In this document: positions 17,572 to 26,650 of the stretch, one piece after another
Layout: every line of letters begins with the position of its first letter
Numbering within the stretch: the first letter of the stretch is position 1
Assembly (NCBI RefSeq): GCF_019024285.1
Contig: NZ_WMKZ01000004.1
Span: forward strand, 186,001 to 250,000
DNA length: 64,000 nucleotides
Direction: 5' to 3'
Source of the DNA: Alkalihalobacterium elongatum
GTDB taxonomy: Bacteria > Bacillota > Bacilli > Bacillales > Bacillaceae_F
The notes under the pieces: generated by a model
What the model was told of the DNA's origin: nothing
The model's database searches: none
The model's input: only the letters and a program-made list of their open reading frames with translations
Position numbers and translations under genes: made by a program

Positions 17572-18507
17572 TTAATTTCCAGACGTATACATTCTTCTTT
17601 TAAACATAGGTGAAAACGTCCACTCTTCATTTGTTTCATTCCCTATCATAAAGAGAGCATTTAATTGATTATCTAATTTATTAATATGTTGAAAGAAAAT
17701 CGCTTCTGCTGTCTTACTGTTGACTCCACTTTGAACACTATCTTGAACATGACCTGATAGGATACAATGCTTTACTGCTAAAACTTCGTGATGATCTGTC
17801 GAAATTCCTGCTTCTATTGCTCCTTCTATAATCATTTCAATACTTAGAACCACATGGCCGATCAATTCTCCATTCGTTGTATAGTCAGGTACAACTGGAT
17901 CGCTTAATGCTTTTGTTTTTCCAATATCATGTAAAATACAAACCGCTAAAATCACATCTTTGTTTAATTGTGGATACACTTGCAACAACTGTGCGGAAAC
18001 ATGACAGAGTGTAACGATATGCTCTAGTAATCCTGCATAATAAGCATGATGGTATTGCTTTGCGGCTGGAATTGTCGTTAATTTTTCTCGAATATCTTTC
18101 TTTTTCAAAAGCGTCTTTATCAATTCACACAATGTTTCACTTTCAATATCTTCAATAAACATGCGCAGCTCTTGCCATAAATCTTCGCGTGGAATACTTG
18201 CGTGGTTTAATAGATCGTTTAATTCAACAGCATCATCATCAGTAACTAAACGAACACGCTGTATATTTAACTGTCGTTGTCCTCGATAAAACGTTACCAA
18301 GGCATCTACTTTAATCATTGATCGTTTGATCAGCCACTCTTTTTGTTTCTCGGTTACATCCCAGACTTTTGCTCGTATAACTCCATCCTTGTTGCTTAAG
18401 GTGAGAGAAATATATTCACTACCATTCGTCGCAATACTCGTTTCCCGATCTCTCACGATGAAATAATCGACGATACGTTCTCCTTCTTGTTTGTTCATCC
18501 AAGTCAA
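17572..18507 (-). CDS. YhaM-like HD-domain 3'-5' exoribonuclease
   Basis: A 311-residue paralogue of YhaM. An OB-fold nucleic-acid domain (about 20-95, VWDVTEKQKEWLI, RGQRQLNIQRVRLV) precedes an HD domain with HHAYYAGLLEH, LHDIGK, GELIGHVV and KLDNQ. Where YhaM has SHHG the sequence here is SGHV, so one metal-side histidine is missing. The frame starts at a TTG (18507) with GGGAGA ten bases upstream; an ATG three codons inside is the alternative. It lies 32 bases before the Lon-like gene in the same direction, so the three genes probably form one operon. Confidence 0.78.
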   Translation of the reverse strand: MTWMNKQEGERIVDYFIVRDRETSIATNGSEYISLTLSNKDGVIRAKVWDVTEKQKEWLIKRSMIKVDALVTFYRGQRQLNIQRVRLVTDDDAVELNDLLNHASIPREDLWQELRMFIEDIESETLCELIKTLLKKKDIREKLTTIPAAKQYHHAYYAGLLEHIVTLCHVSAQLLQVYPQLNKDVILAVCILHDIGKTKALSDPVVPDYTTNGELIGHVVLSIEMIIEGAIEAGISTDHHEVLAVKHCILSGHVQDSVQSGVNSKTAEAIFFQHINKLDNQLNALFMIGNETNEEWTFSPMFKRRMYTSGN

Positions 18508-18622
18508 TTATGAACACTCTCCCAAAAAAACTTAAAAGTTACTTCCATTGTATGCGATCTAATTCGTTAATAAAAGTTTTTTACATATCGTTACTAAATC
18601 TGTGATATCCCCTTGAAGCAAT

Positions 18623-18657
18623 AAAAAGAGGCTTAACTATTATGTTCAGCCTCTTTT
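18623..18657 (-). terminator. Terminator behind ackA
   Basis: AAAAGAGGCT / AGCCTCTTTT around a 13-base loop, then a T tract on the minus strand. Confidence 0.75.
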
Positions 18658-18668
18658 AAAAATCATTA

Positions 18669-19856
18669 TTATTGTGATAACCTCACCGTATCTCGTGCAA
18701 TCATCACTTCTTCATTTGTTGGAATAATTAACACTTTTACTGGTGAGTGTGGATAGTTAATAAACGCTTCTTTTCCTCTTACCTTGTTTAAAGATGGATC
18801 CCAATAAACACCCATAAATTCTAATCCGCGAAGAACACGTTCCCGGATAACATCACTATTTTCACCAATACCCGCTGTAAAGATGATCGCATCGACCCCG
18901 TTCATACGAGCTGCATATGAACCAACGTATTTATGAATACGGGACGTAAATACTTCTAACGCTAGTTCAGCACGTTCATTTCCTTTGTCAGCCTCGAGTT
19001 CAATATCCCGAAGATCACTTGAAAAACCAGAAACACCTAGCATCCCACTATTTTTATTTAGTACATCTAACACTTCCTGAGCCGTTTTTCCTGTCTTCTC
19101 CATAATATACGGAATTAAGGCTGGATCGATATTTCCAGAGCGAGTTCCCATCGTTACCCCTGCAAGTGGTGTAAAGCCCATCGATGTATCAATCGATTTT
19201 CCACCATCAATCGCAGCAATACTAGCTCCGTTACCTAAGTGACATGAGATCAAGCGAATTTGCTCGAGTGGACGGTCAAGTAACTCTGCTGCACGTTGTG
19301 AAACATATTTATGCGACGTTCCATGGAAACCGTATTTACGAATGCCGTACTCCTTATAATAATCATAAGGTAAGCTATATAAAAATGACTTCTCTGGCAT
19401 CGTTTGATGGAACGCAGTATCAAATACTGCTACTGCAGGTACATTCGGTAATACTTCTTTAAAAGCTTTTATTCCCACAATGTTGGCAGGATTATGTAGT
19501 GGCGCTAATTCAGAAACTTCCTCAATTCCTGCTAAGACCTGATCAGTAATTAGAACTGAGTCATTAAATTTTTCTCCACCGTGAACAACTCGGTGCCCAA
19601 TACCGTCAATCTCATCTAATGATTGAATAATTCCAAGCGTCGTTAACTTATCAAGTAACATTTTAACTGCAAACGAATGGTCAGGAATATCCGTAATATC
19701 TTTTTGCTTTTCACCATTTACTTCAATTGTAAAAATACTTTCCCCCAGCCCAATTCTCTCAACTATCCCTTTTGTTACAACTGTTTCTTCAGGCATATTC
19801 AGTAATTGAAACTTCAGTGAGGAACTCCCCGCATTAATTGCTATTATTTTTGCCAT
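18669..19856 (-). CDS. ackA: Acetate kinase
   Basis: A 395-residue ASKHA-fold kinase converting acetyl phosphate and ADP into acetate and ATP, the ATP-yielding step of overflow metabolism. The N-terminal [24 protein letters not shown], the phosphate-binding HLGNGASI and the adenosine motif FTAGIGENS are all present. ATG 19856 has AAAGGAG 12 bases upstream; the frame extends to 19904 but the family starts here. In B. subtilis ackA is activated by CcpA, which is also encoded in this window. Confidence 0.98.
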   Translation of the reverse strand: MAKIIAINAGSSSLKFQLLNMPEETVVTKGIVERIGLGESIFTIEVNGEKQKDITDIPDHSFAVKMLLDKLTTLGIIQSLDEIDGIGHRVVHGGEKFNDSVLITDQVLAGIEEVSELAPLHNPANIVGIKAFKEVLPNVPAVAVFDTAFHQTMPEKSFLYSLPYDYYKEYGIRKYGFHGTSHKYVSQRAAELLDRPLEQIRLISCHLGNGASIAAIDGGKSIDTSMGFTPLAGVTMGTRSGNIDPALIPYIMEKTGKTAQEVLDVLNKNSGMLGVSGFSSDLRDIELEADKGNERAELALEVFTSRIHKYVGSYAARMNGVDAIIFTAGIGENSDVIRERVLRGLEFMGVYWDPSLNKVRGKEAFINYPHSPVKVLIIPTNEEVMIARDTVRLSQ

Positions 19857-20400
19857 TACAATGAACCGCTCCTTTATTCGTTCTGAATGAATGATTTCAC
19901 TCATTGTCTATAATTAATATCATTTTTTAGTATGTCATGAGCTATGTACTTCGATATACTGAATCATATGATGACCATACCTATTTAAACATTCAAATAA
20001 ACCATTTTCAACTACATACAATAAAGTCTTTAAATTCAGAAATGAATACGCTTTAAAGACCCTTTTTTAAAACCAGTAGCGCTGTTAATGAACATTGCGT
20101 GTGGCATTAACATTTCACACATCGGAGCCCAAAATAGACTTTTTATTAAAGATAATCTTTAGCAAATCTTAAACATTAATCCATTTTTTAATGTAACCGA
20201 AACGAGAGATTTTTATTTTATGCAGCGAAGGTTTTTTAAAGTTTTATGCGGAGAGTAGTAGTTAGGTGTGGAGTAAAATAAAAGACTCCTCCACTTTAAG
20301 ATTTCTGTCAATGGTAAGCTACGTAAGCTACTCATGTCTGTAAGAAATCAATATATGGGAGGCGCCTTTTGGTAATGAGTTGTTATCTGTAAAATTAATG

Positions 20401-20422
20401 GAACCAAGCGAAGGCTTGGTTC
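20401..20422 (-). terminator. Hairpin, possible ytxK terminator
   Basis: GAACCAAGC / GCTTGGTTC with a GAAG-type tetraloop. The following minus-strand bases CATTAATTTT give only a weak T tract. Confidence 0.45.
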
Positions 20423-20432
20423 TTCACGCTAT

Positions 20433-20451
20433 AGCAACAAAGTTTACGAAA
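20433..20451 (+). repeat. Dispersed 19-bp motif, copy 2
   Basis: AGCAACAAAGTTTACGAAA lies 22 bases from the 3' end of ytxK, identical to the copy upstream of tyrS. Confidence 0.7.
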
Positions 20452-20472
20452 TCAATCAAATTAATAAATGAT

Positions 20473-21468
20473 TTATGAAATGTTTAATTCGTCTTTAAAC
20501 CAACGATCGATTTGTTTTAACATGTCTGCCAATGCATCCTGGCGTGAGAAGGAAGGCATTTCTGCGAGTAACGCCTGACGCGGTTGAACCGCTTCTGTAC
20601 CTTTTTTCTGAAGCAATAAAACACTTTTTCCGTGTTGTGCATTTTTAAACATCGTTTGCGGCAATTGTAATAGACCCAAAATAATCGTTTTTTCTTTAAG
20701 ATAAGTATTAAGAGCTGGTGCTTGATCACTTTCAAATAAAAAGTTAGGAATTAGAAAAACGAGATACCCGTTTTCCTTCGTTAATTCAATCGACTTTTCA
20801 ATCATTAAATGGTGAACAAAAGACCGTCCTTCTTTAGCTTTTAATTCGTAACCTGCAGCAACATCATCGTTTGGGTAATAACCGACAGGTAAATCAGAAA
20901 TGATGACATCAACAGGTGATAAACCAAGTGGTCGGATACTATCTTGATGATACAGCTCTATTTCTTGTTGCTGTAAATTGGCACTCACAAACGCTAAGTG
21001 CAACAACGTCTCATCTGCTTCTAACCCGTAGCTTCTCGCCTTCTTAGGAAGTCCGTTTAATACAGCAGTTAATAAATTACCTGTCCCTACGGCAGGATCA
21101 CCTATCGTAACTTCATCGATTTTACTTGTCAATTTATTTACTAAATAACTGATAAAAATAGCAACCGTATCTGGAGTTAGTGCATGGTTAGGTTGTGTCG
21201 CTTCTTTCATTCCTTTTAACACTGCTAACTGTAATGCCTTTCGAACTTCTTCTTTTTGTAATGTTTCTAAATCTATTTGCGTTAAGCGTTGCTCTAGTTG
21301 TTTTTTAGTAGCCGACGTAAGCTCTTGGACCACTTCACCTTGAAAAAAGTTTTCACCTGCTTCTGCTAAAGCTTCTAAATATGTAATATCTAACTCTTCT
21401 TTTAATAATTCAGCACTCTCATCTATCGCTACAAATAATTTTTCTAAATTTGTCTTTGCTTCTAACAT
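20473..21468 (-). CDS. ytxK: Class I SAM-dependent methyltransferase YtxK
   Basis: A 331-residue protein of the N6-adenine-methyltransferase-like type: the SAM motif GDPAVGTGNLLTAVL is at about 125-139, and the catalytic NPPF-like loop is ISDLPVGYYP, in which Asn is replaced by Ser-Asp. GGAGGGG stands seven bases before the ATG at 21468. There is no restriction partner nearby, and it follows ackA as in B. subtilis, so it is a conserved housekeeping methyltransferase of unknown target rather than part of a restriction system. Confidence 0.88.
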   Translation of the reverse strand: MLEAKTNLEKLFVAIDESAELLKEELDITYLEALAEAGENFFQGEVVQELTSATKKQLEQRLTQIDLETLQKEEVRKALQLAVLKGMKEATQPNHALTPDTVAIFISYLVNKLTSKIDEVTIGDPAVGTGNLLTAVLNGLPKKARSYGLEADETLLHLAFVSANLQQQEIELYHQDSIRPLGLSPVDVIISDLPVGYYPNDDVAAGYELKAKEGRSFVHHLMIEKSIELTKENGYLVFLIPNFLFESDQAPALNTYLKEKTIILGLLQLPQTMFKNAQHGKSVLLLQKKGTEAVQPRQALLAEMPSFSRQDALADMLKQIDRWFKDELNIS

Positions 21469-21714
21469 CTTTATTCCCCTCCGCTCTATTTTTACCCATT
21501 CGTATATTTTAGCAAAAAGATTCAAATAATAAACCTTTTAAGATTGATTTTTTTAGTGAGGGTGTGATTTTCTTAGTTGGATTTTTTCTAAAAGATTGTT
21601 GGTTGTCCATTTGCTATATAGCTTAAAAAATAAATATAACTATTAGGACATTCTTGTTGTCTAAATTAAAGATATTACATAAAATTGTTTTAGTCCCATA
21701 TATGGAGGTGAAAT

Positions 21715-22619
21715 ATGATTATTAAGCCACGAAAAGAACCCTCTGAACTACTACTTTTAAAATGCTTGAAGATGAGAACTACCTTCCTAGAAAAGACAAT
21801 AACCATTTACTAAAACTAGAAAAGGGTTTTACAGGAGAATTGAAATTTGACAAATGGTTAGAAGACTTTTCACTTGAATGCCTCGTACTCAATGACCTTC
21901 TACTTGAATATAACCAAACTATATTTCAATTTGATACATTAATACTTACCAAGGAAACAATCTACATTATTGAGATCAAAAATTATGAAGGTGACTTCAT
22001 TATTGAAGGAGAAAGATGGTACACGATAACTAAAAAAGAAATAAATAATCCTTTACTTCAGTTAAAACGCAGTGAGTCTTTACTTCACCGTATAATTAAA
22101 GATTATGGGTATCACTTTTCTATTCAGTCCTACCTTATATTCATAAACCCTCATTTTCATCTCTATCAAGCCCTACCCAATCTACCGATAATTTTTCCAA
22201 CCCAACTAGATCGCTTTAAGCAAAAAATGAACAATAAATCCTTAACTCTCGGGAAAACTCCCATCCAAACTTGCTCAGACTTTACTATCTATCCAACTTC
22301 CTAAATCCCCTTATGTCCGATTACCTAGTTATAGCTATGATCAAGTTGATAAAGGAGTAGTTTGTACTTCATGTTTGTCAATGATTGTGAGGTTTCCATG
22401 GGTATCTTAAAGTGTAAAAAATGCAGTTACTGCGAGGATATTACTAGCGCTGTATTAAGGACAATAGTGGAATTTAAACTTCTTTTCCCTGAATCAAAAA
22501 TGACTACTAATATTGTTCATGACTGGTGTAAGATTATTCAATCTAGGAAAACAATTAGAAAAATCCTTTCAGATAATTTTCAGTTAAACAGGAAAGGCAA
22601 ATCATCTTATTATGAATAA
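21715..22619 (+). pseudogene. NERD-domain protein, multiply frameshifted
   Basis: The start MIIKPRKEPSELLLL (21715, after GGAGGTG) breaks after about 16 codons; the next frame carries the nuclease-related NERD core (FTGELKFDKWL, QFDTLILTKETIYIIEIKNYEG), with the typical E-x-K; it runs out of frame near 22265, where LLSIQLPKSPYVRLPSYSY continues in another frame with CTSC; a third shift near 22370 leads to CKKCSYCEDI and a conserved tail. Together they make one typical 300-residue NERD protein with C-terminal zinc ribbon, broken by at least three frameshifts. The ribosome site is intact, so decay is recent. Confidence 0.88.
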
Positions 22620-22689
22620 AAAATTTACCCCAGATTATTGTACGTAACCCTAGATGTACATTATAAACAATATGAAATTTTCCTCTTGA

Positions 22690-22890
22690 GGCACGTAACG
22701 CTGCTTTTATCACCACTTCCTCCTAGTTTTTCCCTCCCACGAGCACGCATTGCTCCTTTCGTTCCCGTATTCCCCTAGTTTTTTCCTCTCATGGGCACGA
22801 TCCATTCGCTTTCGTTCCCGCTTCCTCCTAGTTTTTTCCTCCCGCGGTCACGCATCACTCCTTTCGTTCCTGCATTCTTCTAGATTTTCT
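22690..22890 (+). repeat. Tandem array of the 52-53-bp repeat (about 3.5 units)
   Basis: CCTAGTTTTT marks unit starts at 22722, 22774 and 22827, with a diverged CTAG at about 22880: period 52-53. Each unit reads CCTAGTTTTTTCCTC, then a GCACG word, then CTTTCGTTCC. Units differ at many sites, so this is not a CRISPR. It lies between the convergent ends of the NERD pseudogene and tpx. Confidence 0.8.
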
Positions 22891-22904
22891 TTATTGCAAA
22901 GAAA

Positions 22905-22937
22905 AAAGGCTGATCATGTAAATAATCAGCCTTCTTT
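22905..22937 (-). terminator. Terminator behind tpx
   Basis: AAGGCTGAT / ATCAGCCTT stem, with TTTTTTCTTTGC following on the minus strand. Confidence 0.75.
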
Positions 22938-22949
22938 CTTTTATTCCTA

Positions 22950-23450
22950 TTATTGAGCTGCTTTTACAGCTTCGATTGCTGCTTCGTAGTTTGGATGGTT
23001 TGTTGCTTCAGATACGTATTCTACATATGTTACTTTGTCGTTAGAGTCAATAACAAACACCGCACGAGCTAATAGACGAAGCTCTTCAATTGCAACACCG
23101 TATGCTTTACCGAAAGAAAGTTCACGGTGATCTGAAACCGTTTGAAGGTTTTCAATGCCTGCTGCAGCACACCAGCGTTTTTGTGCAAATGGTAAGTCAA
23201 CACTCACTGTTAAAACTTGTACCTCACCAAGACCTGCAGCTTCTTCGTTGAAGCGACGTGTTTGTTGGTCACAAACTCCTGTATCAACAGATGGTACAAC
23301 GCTGATTAAACGAACTTTACCTTTGCTATCTGCTAATGTTACTGGTGATAAATCGTTAGCTAAAACTGTGAAATCTGGTGCAGTATCACCTACGTTTACT
23401 TCGTTACCTAATAATGTTACTGGATTTCCTTTAAATGTTACGTTTGCCAT
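22950..23450 (-). CDS. tpx: Thiol peroxidase
   Basis: A 166-residue atypical 2-Cys peroxiredoxin reducing hydroperoxides with thioredoxin. The peroxidatic Cys60 lies in [15 protein letters not shown] and the resolving Cys94 in [15 protein letters not shown] is nine bases before the ATG at 23450; the two codons upstream have no role. Length and position (between ytxK and ytfJ) match B. subtilis. Confidence 0.97.
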   Translation of the reverse strand: MANVTFKGNPVTLLGNEVNVGDTAPDFTVLANDLSPVTLADSKGKVRLISVVPSVDTGVCDQQTRRFNEEAAGLGEVQVLTVSVDLPFAQKRWCAAAGIENLQTVSDHRELSFGKAYGVAIEELRLLARAVFVIDSNDKVTYVEYVSEATNHPNYEAAIEAVKAAQ

Positions 23451-23638
23451 AATCAATTTCCTCCCTTAGTTATTAACATATGTACAGTGTTATCATAATT
23501 TTTTTTAGCAAAATTTTCAACCTATATGTATTTCTCCGACTTATATTCAAATCCCTGCTACTAAATCCTTGTTAAAAATTTGTTGTTAACGAAGAAGGTT
23601 TTGACCCTTTTTGTGAAAAGAAATAAGCCCTAAAAAAA

Positions 23639-23670
23639 AATGAAGGGTACAAACAATTGCACCCTTCATT
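23639..23670 (-). terminator. Terminator behind ytfJ
   Basis: ATGAAGGGT / ACCCTTCAT with a 12-base loop; on the minus strand it is followed by TTTTTTTTAGGG. Confidence 0.8.
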
Positions 23671-23680
23671 ACGAACAAGT

Positions 23681-24154
23681 TTAAGTTAATCGGTCTGGAT
23701 CAATATCTTCTAATGTAGAAGTTGTTGACGTTGTAGTTGTAATTTTTGTTTCATCTTGATTTCCGCCACCATTGTTAACCATTTGTTGAATTTTATCAAC
23801 TACTTGTGGAGCAAAATCAAGAAGTTTTTCATATAAGTGTGTATTGCTGTCTAAGTGTACCATTTTAACACCTGTCGAGCTTACAACTAAAAATGCGATT
23901 GGTGTGATTGATACACCACCACCGCTACCTCCACCAAAAGGATTTAGCGTTTCAGTTGTACCCGTTGCTGTTTTATGGTCAACAACGAATTCACTACCAC
24001 CAGCTGCAAAACCGAAACCAACTTTTGAAATTGGCATGATCACACTGCCATCAGGAGTTTCAACTGGGTCACCAACGATTGTATTTACATCAACCATTTC
24101 TTTTAAATTTTCCATAGCTGTTTTCATTAAGCCTTGAATAGGATGATCTGACAT
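23681..24154 (-). CDS. ytfJ: Spore protein YtfJ (GerW family)
   Basis: A 157-residue protein of the YtfJ/GerW family. It has the conserved N-terminus HPIQGLMKTAMENLKEMVD, a beta-rich middle with GFAAGGSEF, and the glycine-rich NPFGGGSGGGVSITPIAFL segment, followed by a Thr/Ser-rich tail. In B. subtilis GerW is made in the forespore and supports germination. AGGAGG precedes the ATG. It lies 94 bases after ytfI and is probably co-transcribed with it. Confidence 0.93.
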   Translation of the reverse strand: MSDHPIQGLMKTAMENLKEMVDVNTIVGDPVETPDGSVIMPISKVGFGFAAGGSEFVVDHKTATGTTETLNPFGGGSGGGVSITPIAFLVVSSTGVKMVHLDSNTHLYEKLLDFAPQVVDKIQQMVNNGGGNQDETKITTTTSTTSTLEDIDPDRLT

Positions 24155-24248
24155 AATAAATACCTCCTGTCATTTTTGTGATATTTCTAGTGTCCCCAAT
24201 TATCAACCATTTATTTCTTAACTTTTAAATTATGTAGTTGAAATTGAG

Positions 24249-24905
24249 TTATGCCTCTTCCTCACTTGTTTTTAATGAAGCTGGGCGCCTTTTCCAGTGC
24301 TTTAAAACAAGAATTCCTGCGATGATAGAATAACCGATTCTAAAAGAAACTATACATTTAAAATCAGTTTGAGAAAGCGTTTGTTGGAAATGAGGATTAA
24401 TGGTCAATTTGGGCATATTCCTCATCCGTGTGTAATTTGCAATTAAACCGATGATACCACCTTTTACTGACCAGGCCATTCCTGACAGAAAACCCGTTAA
24501 CGCGGCATCTGAAACTCCAACATTCGTTGTCCACCTTAAATCCTTAACAGATACGTGTTTTAAAAATCTGCGGACAATTTTGTGGAAGCCGACGACATGC
24601 TGTAGAAAATCCTTAATCCTTTGAAGTTCTTTCATGATCCTCTCAAAAGTTATTTTTACTTTTTTCTCATCTTCTATTCCACCAATTTCTTGTTCCTCTT
24701 CAACAATTATTGAAGGAGAGTCTTTATCAATTTTTATCAGAGGAGCTTTAAATGTGTAAGAAAAAATTCTCCACATACGGACCCGAACCATCAGTTCATC
24801 ATCGTCACCATTATGATAATAACTAATAAAGATCGTTAATTTTGTTATACAAATAATAAATAAGAGCAAAAGAATTATTAATATAACGAGAATGAAGATA
24901 TTCAT
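24249..24905 (-). CDS. ytfI: YtfI, DUF2953 membrane-anchored protein
   Basis: A 218-residue protein with one N-terminal transmembrane helix (NIFILVILIILLLLFIICI) and a DUF2953 body containing the charged linker EEEQEIGGIEDEKKVKITF and the conserved VSVKDLRWTTNVGVSDAALTG-type segment, which ends in a hydrophobic C-terminal part. The ATG at 24905 has GGTGAT at the correct spacing; an ATG four codons upstream lacks a site. Located before ytfJ as in B. subtilis, consistent with a sporulation role, but the activity is unknown. Confidence 0.85.
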   Translation of the reverse strand: MNIFILVILIILLLLFIICITKLTIFISYYHNGDDDELMVRVRMWRIFSYTFKAPLIKIDKDSPSIIVEEEQEIGGIEDEKKVKITFERIMKELQRIKDFLQHVVGFHKIVRRFLKHVSVKDLRWTTNVGVSDAALTGFLSGMAWSVKGGIIGLIANYTRMRNMPKLTINPHFQQTLSQTDFKCIVSFRIGYSIIAGILVLKHWKRRPASLKTSEEEA

Positions 24906-24977
24906 TCTAATCACCATTTCATTTTTAGATTAAAGTTTTAGTACTTAACCTCTTCCATTATTGACCAAAATCAAAAA

Positions 24978-25008
24978 AATAAACCTATCAAAATGATAGG
25001 TTTATCTT
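24978..25008 (-). terminator. Terminator behind yteJ
   Basis: AAACCTATCA / TGATAGGTTT around AAA; it overlaps the last yteJ codons and continues into ATTTTTTTG on the minus strand. Confidence 0.75.
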
Positions 25009-25493
25009 TCTTCATAGATGACGTATGTTTCTGCAATTCGATCATGTAAGCCTTGTTTTTTTCTAGAAAACGGAACCATTAGATAAATTAATTTTAAAGG
25101 TAAAAACGGGTAATGTAAGTAACGACCTACGACTTCTCGAAACATAACCGTTTTCCAAGAAAGGGTTTCACCATTTGTTTGAATAACTTTTATACCAAAA
25201 ACTTGTTTACCTAAAGTTTGCGAAAAGTATTTCGTCATCAGTGTAAAATAAATAAATCCAACTAAAGCTGATAGTAATCCAGCTATAGAGAAAAACCATA
25301 TCACTTCTCTTGTTAGGTCTAACAAGGATAACACGGGAGTAACGAGTATACCATTAATACTAAAGATAATAATACCATCAAGCAGAAATGCCCAAAATCG
25401 CATCCAAAATCCTGCATAACGGTAATTGTCTTCGACTTGCTTATCTATCACTTCTGTTTCTTCTTCATGTAATTCGTTAAAATTATTTTCCAT
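25002..25493 (-). CDS. yteJ: RDD-family membrane protein YteJ (SppA inhibitor SppI)
   Basis: A 163-residue RDD-domain protein: acidic N-terminus, then two or three membrane helices (FWAFLLDGIIIFSINGILV; FFSIAGLLSALVGFIYF) and the RDD core with SQTLGKQVFGIKVI and HDRIAETYVIYE. It starts ten bases after the sppA stop behind TAGGAG, so the two are one operon. In B. subtilis YteJ (SppI) inhibits SppA, which makes this a peptidase-inhibitor pair. Confidence 0.92.
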   Translation of the reverse strand: MENNFNELHEEETEVIDKQVEDNYRYAGFWMRFWAFLLDGIIIFSINGILVTPVLSLLDLTREVIWFFSIAGLLSALVGFIYFTLMTKYFSQTLGKQVFGIKVIQTNGETLSWKTVMFREVVGRYLHYPFLPLKLIYLMVPFSRKKQGLHDRIAETYVIYEER

Positions 25494-25503
25494 AAGCCTT
25501 CTC

Positions 25504-26502
25504 CTACTTCGTATATAAATACATTAGAGTCGGGGAATTTGTTTGTCGTAATAATTGTTGCAATCCAAGTAAATCACCTTGGTCAGTCGATAGCCGTTCA
25601 GCAGATAATTGAAGTAAATCATTAAACCCTACTGATGTTTCATATCGAATGACTTGGAGGTTTCCAAACCCTAAATCTTCAATTAATGCATCAACTGTTT
25701 CTTCATAACTTCCAATTTCATCGACTAAATCGAGTTCCTTCGCTTGAGCTCCACTATAAATACGACCGTCAGCTATGTTTCTAACCTCAGTCTCTGTTAG
25801 ACCTCTTCCTTCAACAATAACGTTGACAAATTCATTATATGCATCATCAATAATCGATTGAAGGATTTCTCTCTCATCATCCGTCATATCCCTAGTAGGA
25901 GACATGATATCTTTATACTCACCACTTTTAATGGTTTGTTCTTTTATTCCAATTTGTTCAGCTAATTCTGCTACATTAAACGATTGCATAATAACACCTA
26001 GAGAACCTGTAATCGTAGAGTTATTAGCAAAAATCTTATCCGCGGGAGCGGCTATGTAATATCCACCAGAAGCTGCCATACTGCCCATTGATACGTACAC
26101 TTTTTTAAAATACTCTTCTTGAATACTTCTAATTTTATCGTATACTTCAGCACTTTCAACGACTCCGCCACCTGGAGAATTAACCCGAATAATGATTCCC
26201 TCTACATCTGGATCTTTACCTGCGTATTCGAGCATTTGTAAAAAGGTTCGGTGTCTGTACCCTGGTGTTTGAAATAACAAGGAACTATCGTCTTGATCTT
26301 GTATGACGCCATTTACATCTAAAACTACAATTTTTTCTTTTCTGTCACCTTCACGTATCGTTCTTTCCACCCACTTACGGTCAACACCTGTAATTAGTTC
26401 ATCCCAATTCGTAGTAGTTGTTGCAGCCCTAAAGTTAAACGTTGTGGATAGGATAAAAAGGACAACAACTGCTAATAGCGCAAGCCATCTTTTTTTACTC
26501 AT
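25504..26502 (-). CDS. sppA: Signal peptide peptidase SppA
   Basis: A 332-residue membrane-bound serine protease degrading leftover signal peptides outside the membrane. One N-terminal helix (LALLAVVVLFILST) anchors it. The Ser-Lys dyad is Ser145 (SMAASGG) and Lys197 (SGEYKDI), 52 residues apart as in B. subtilis (147/199). It is the half-length, octamer-forming Bacillus type. Start ATG with GGAGTG upstream; divergent from the NAD kinase gene. Confidence 0.96.
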   Translation of the reverse strand: MSKKRWLALLAVVVLFILSTTFNFRAATTTTNWDELITGVDRKWVERTIREGDRKEKIVVLDVNGVIQDQDDSSLLFQTPGYRHRTFLQMLEYAGKDPDVEGIIIRVNSPGGGVVESAEVYDKIRSIQEEYFKKVYVSMGSMAASGGYYIAAPADKIFANNSTITGSLGVIMQSFNVAELAEQIGIKEQTIKSGEYKDIMSPTRDMTDDEREILQSIIDDAYNEFVNVIVEGRGLTETEVRNIADGRIYSGAQAKELDLVDEIGSYEETVDALIEDLGFGNLQVIRYETSVGFNDLLQLSAERLSTDQGDLLGLQQLLRQTNSPTLMYLYTK

Positions 26503-26650
26503 ACTAAAACACTCCTATACATTAATACATTGTTAAATTTTAGCATACTGTTAGAAATTATGAAACGAATGTACAATAAAAGAGATGCCAATACTACCTA
26601 TGAAAAAATTTTTCTACAATAGGTAATATTATCTGAAAGGAAGTTTACAT

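Larger units (their letters stand above)
19857..20472. other. 615-base intergenic region with several inverted repeats
   Basis: No gene is apparent. It contains TGTTAATG / CATTAACA around 20091-20120, GTGGAGT / ACTCCTCCAC at 20268-20294, a 50-base nested hairpin at 20300-20349, a GAACCAAGC / GCTTGGTTC hairpin at 20401-20422 and a copy of the dispersed 19-bp motif at 20433. The ackA promoter must lie here, but I cannot place it. Confidence 0.5.

Noticed and set aside
20043-20056. cre-like TGAATACGCTTTAA upstream of ackA
   Set aside because: Two fixed positions of the CcpA consensus are wrong and it lies about 190 bases from the start, so I do not list it as a site.
20473-21468. Restriction-modification methyltransferase
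   Set aside because: YtxK has no restriction enzyme or specificity subunit nearby, its catalytic motif is altered, and its position is conserved in bacilli as a lone housekeeping gene.
22690-22890. Possible CRISPR array
   Set aside because: The period is regular, but the whole unit is repeated and diverged; there are no identical repeats with unique spacers and no cas genes nearby.
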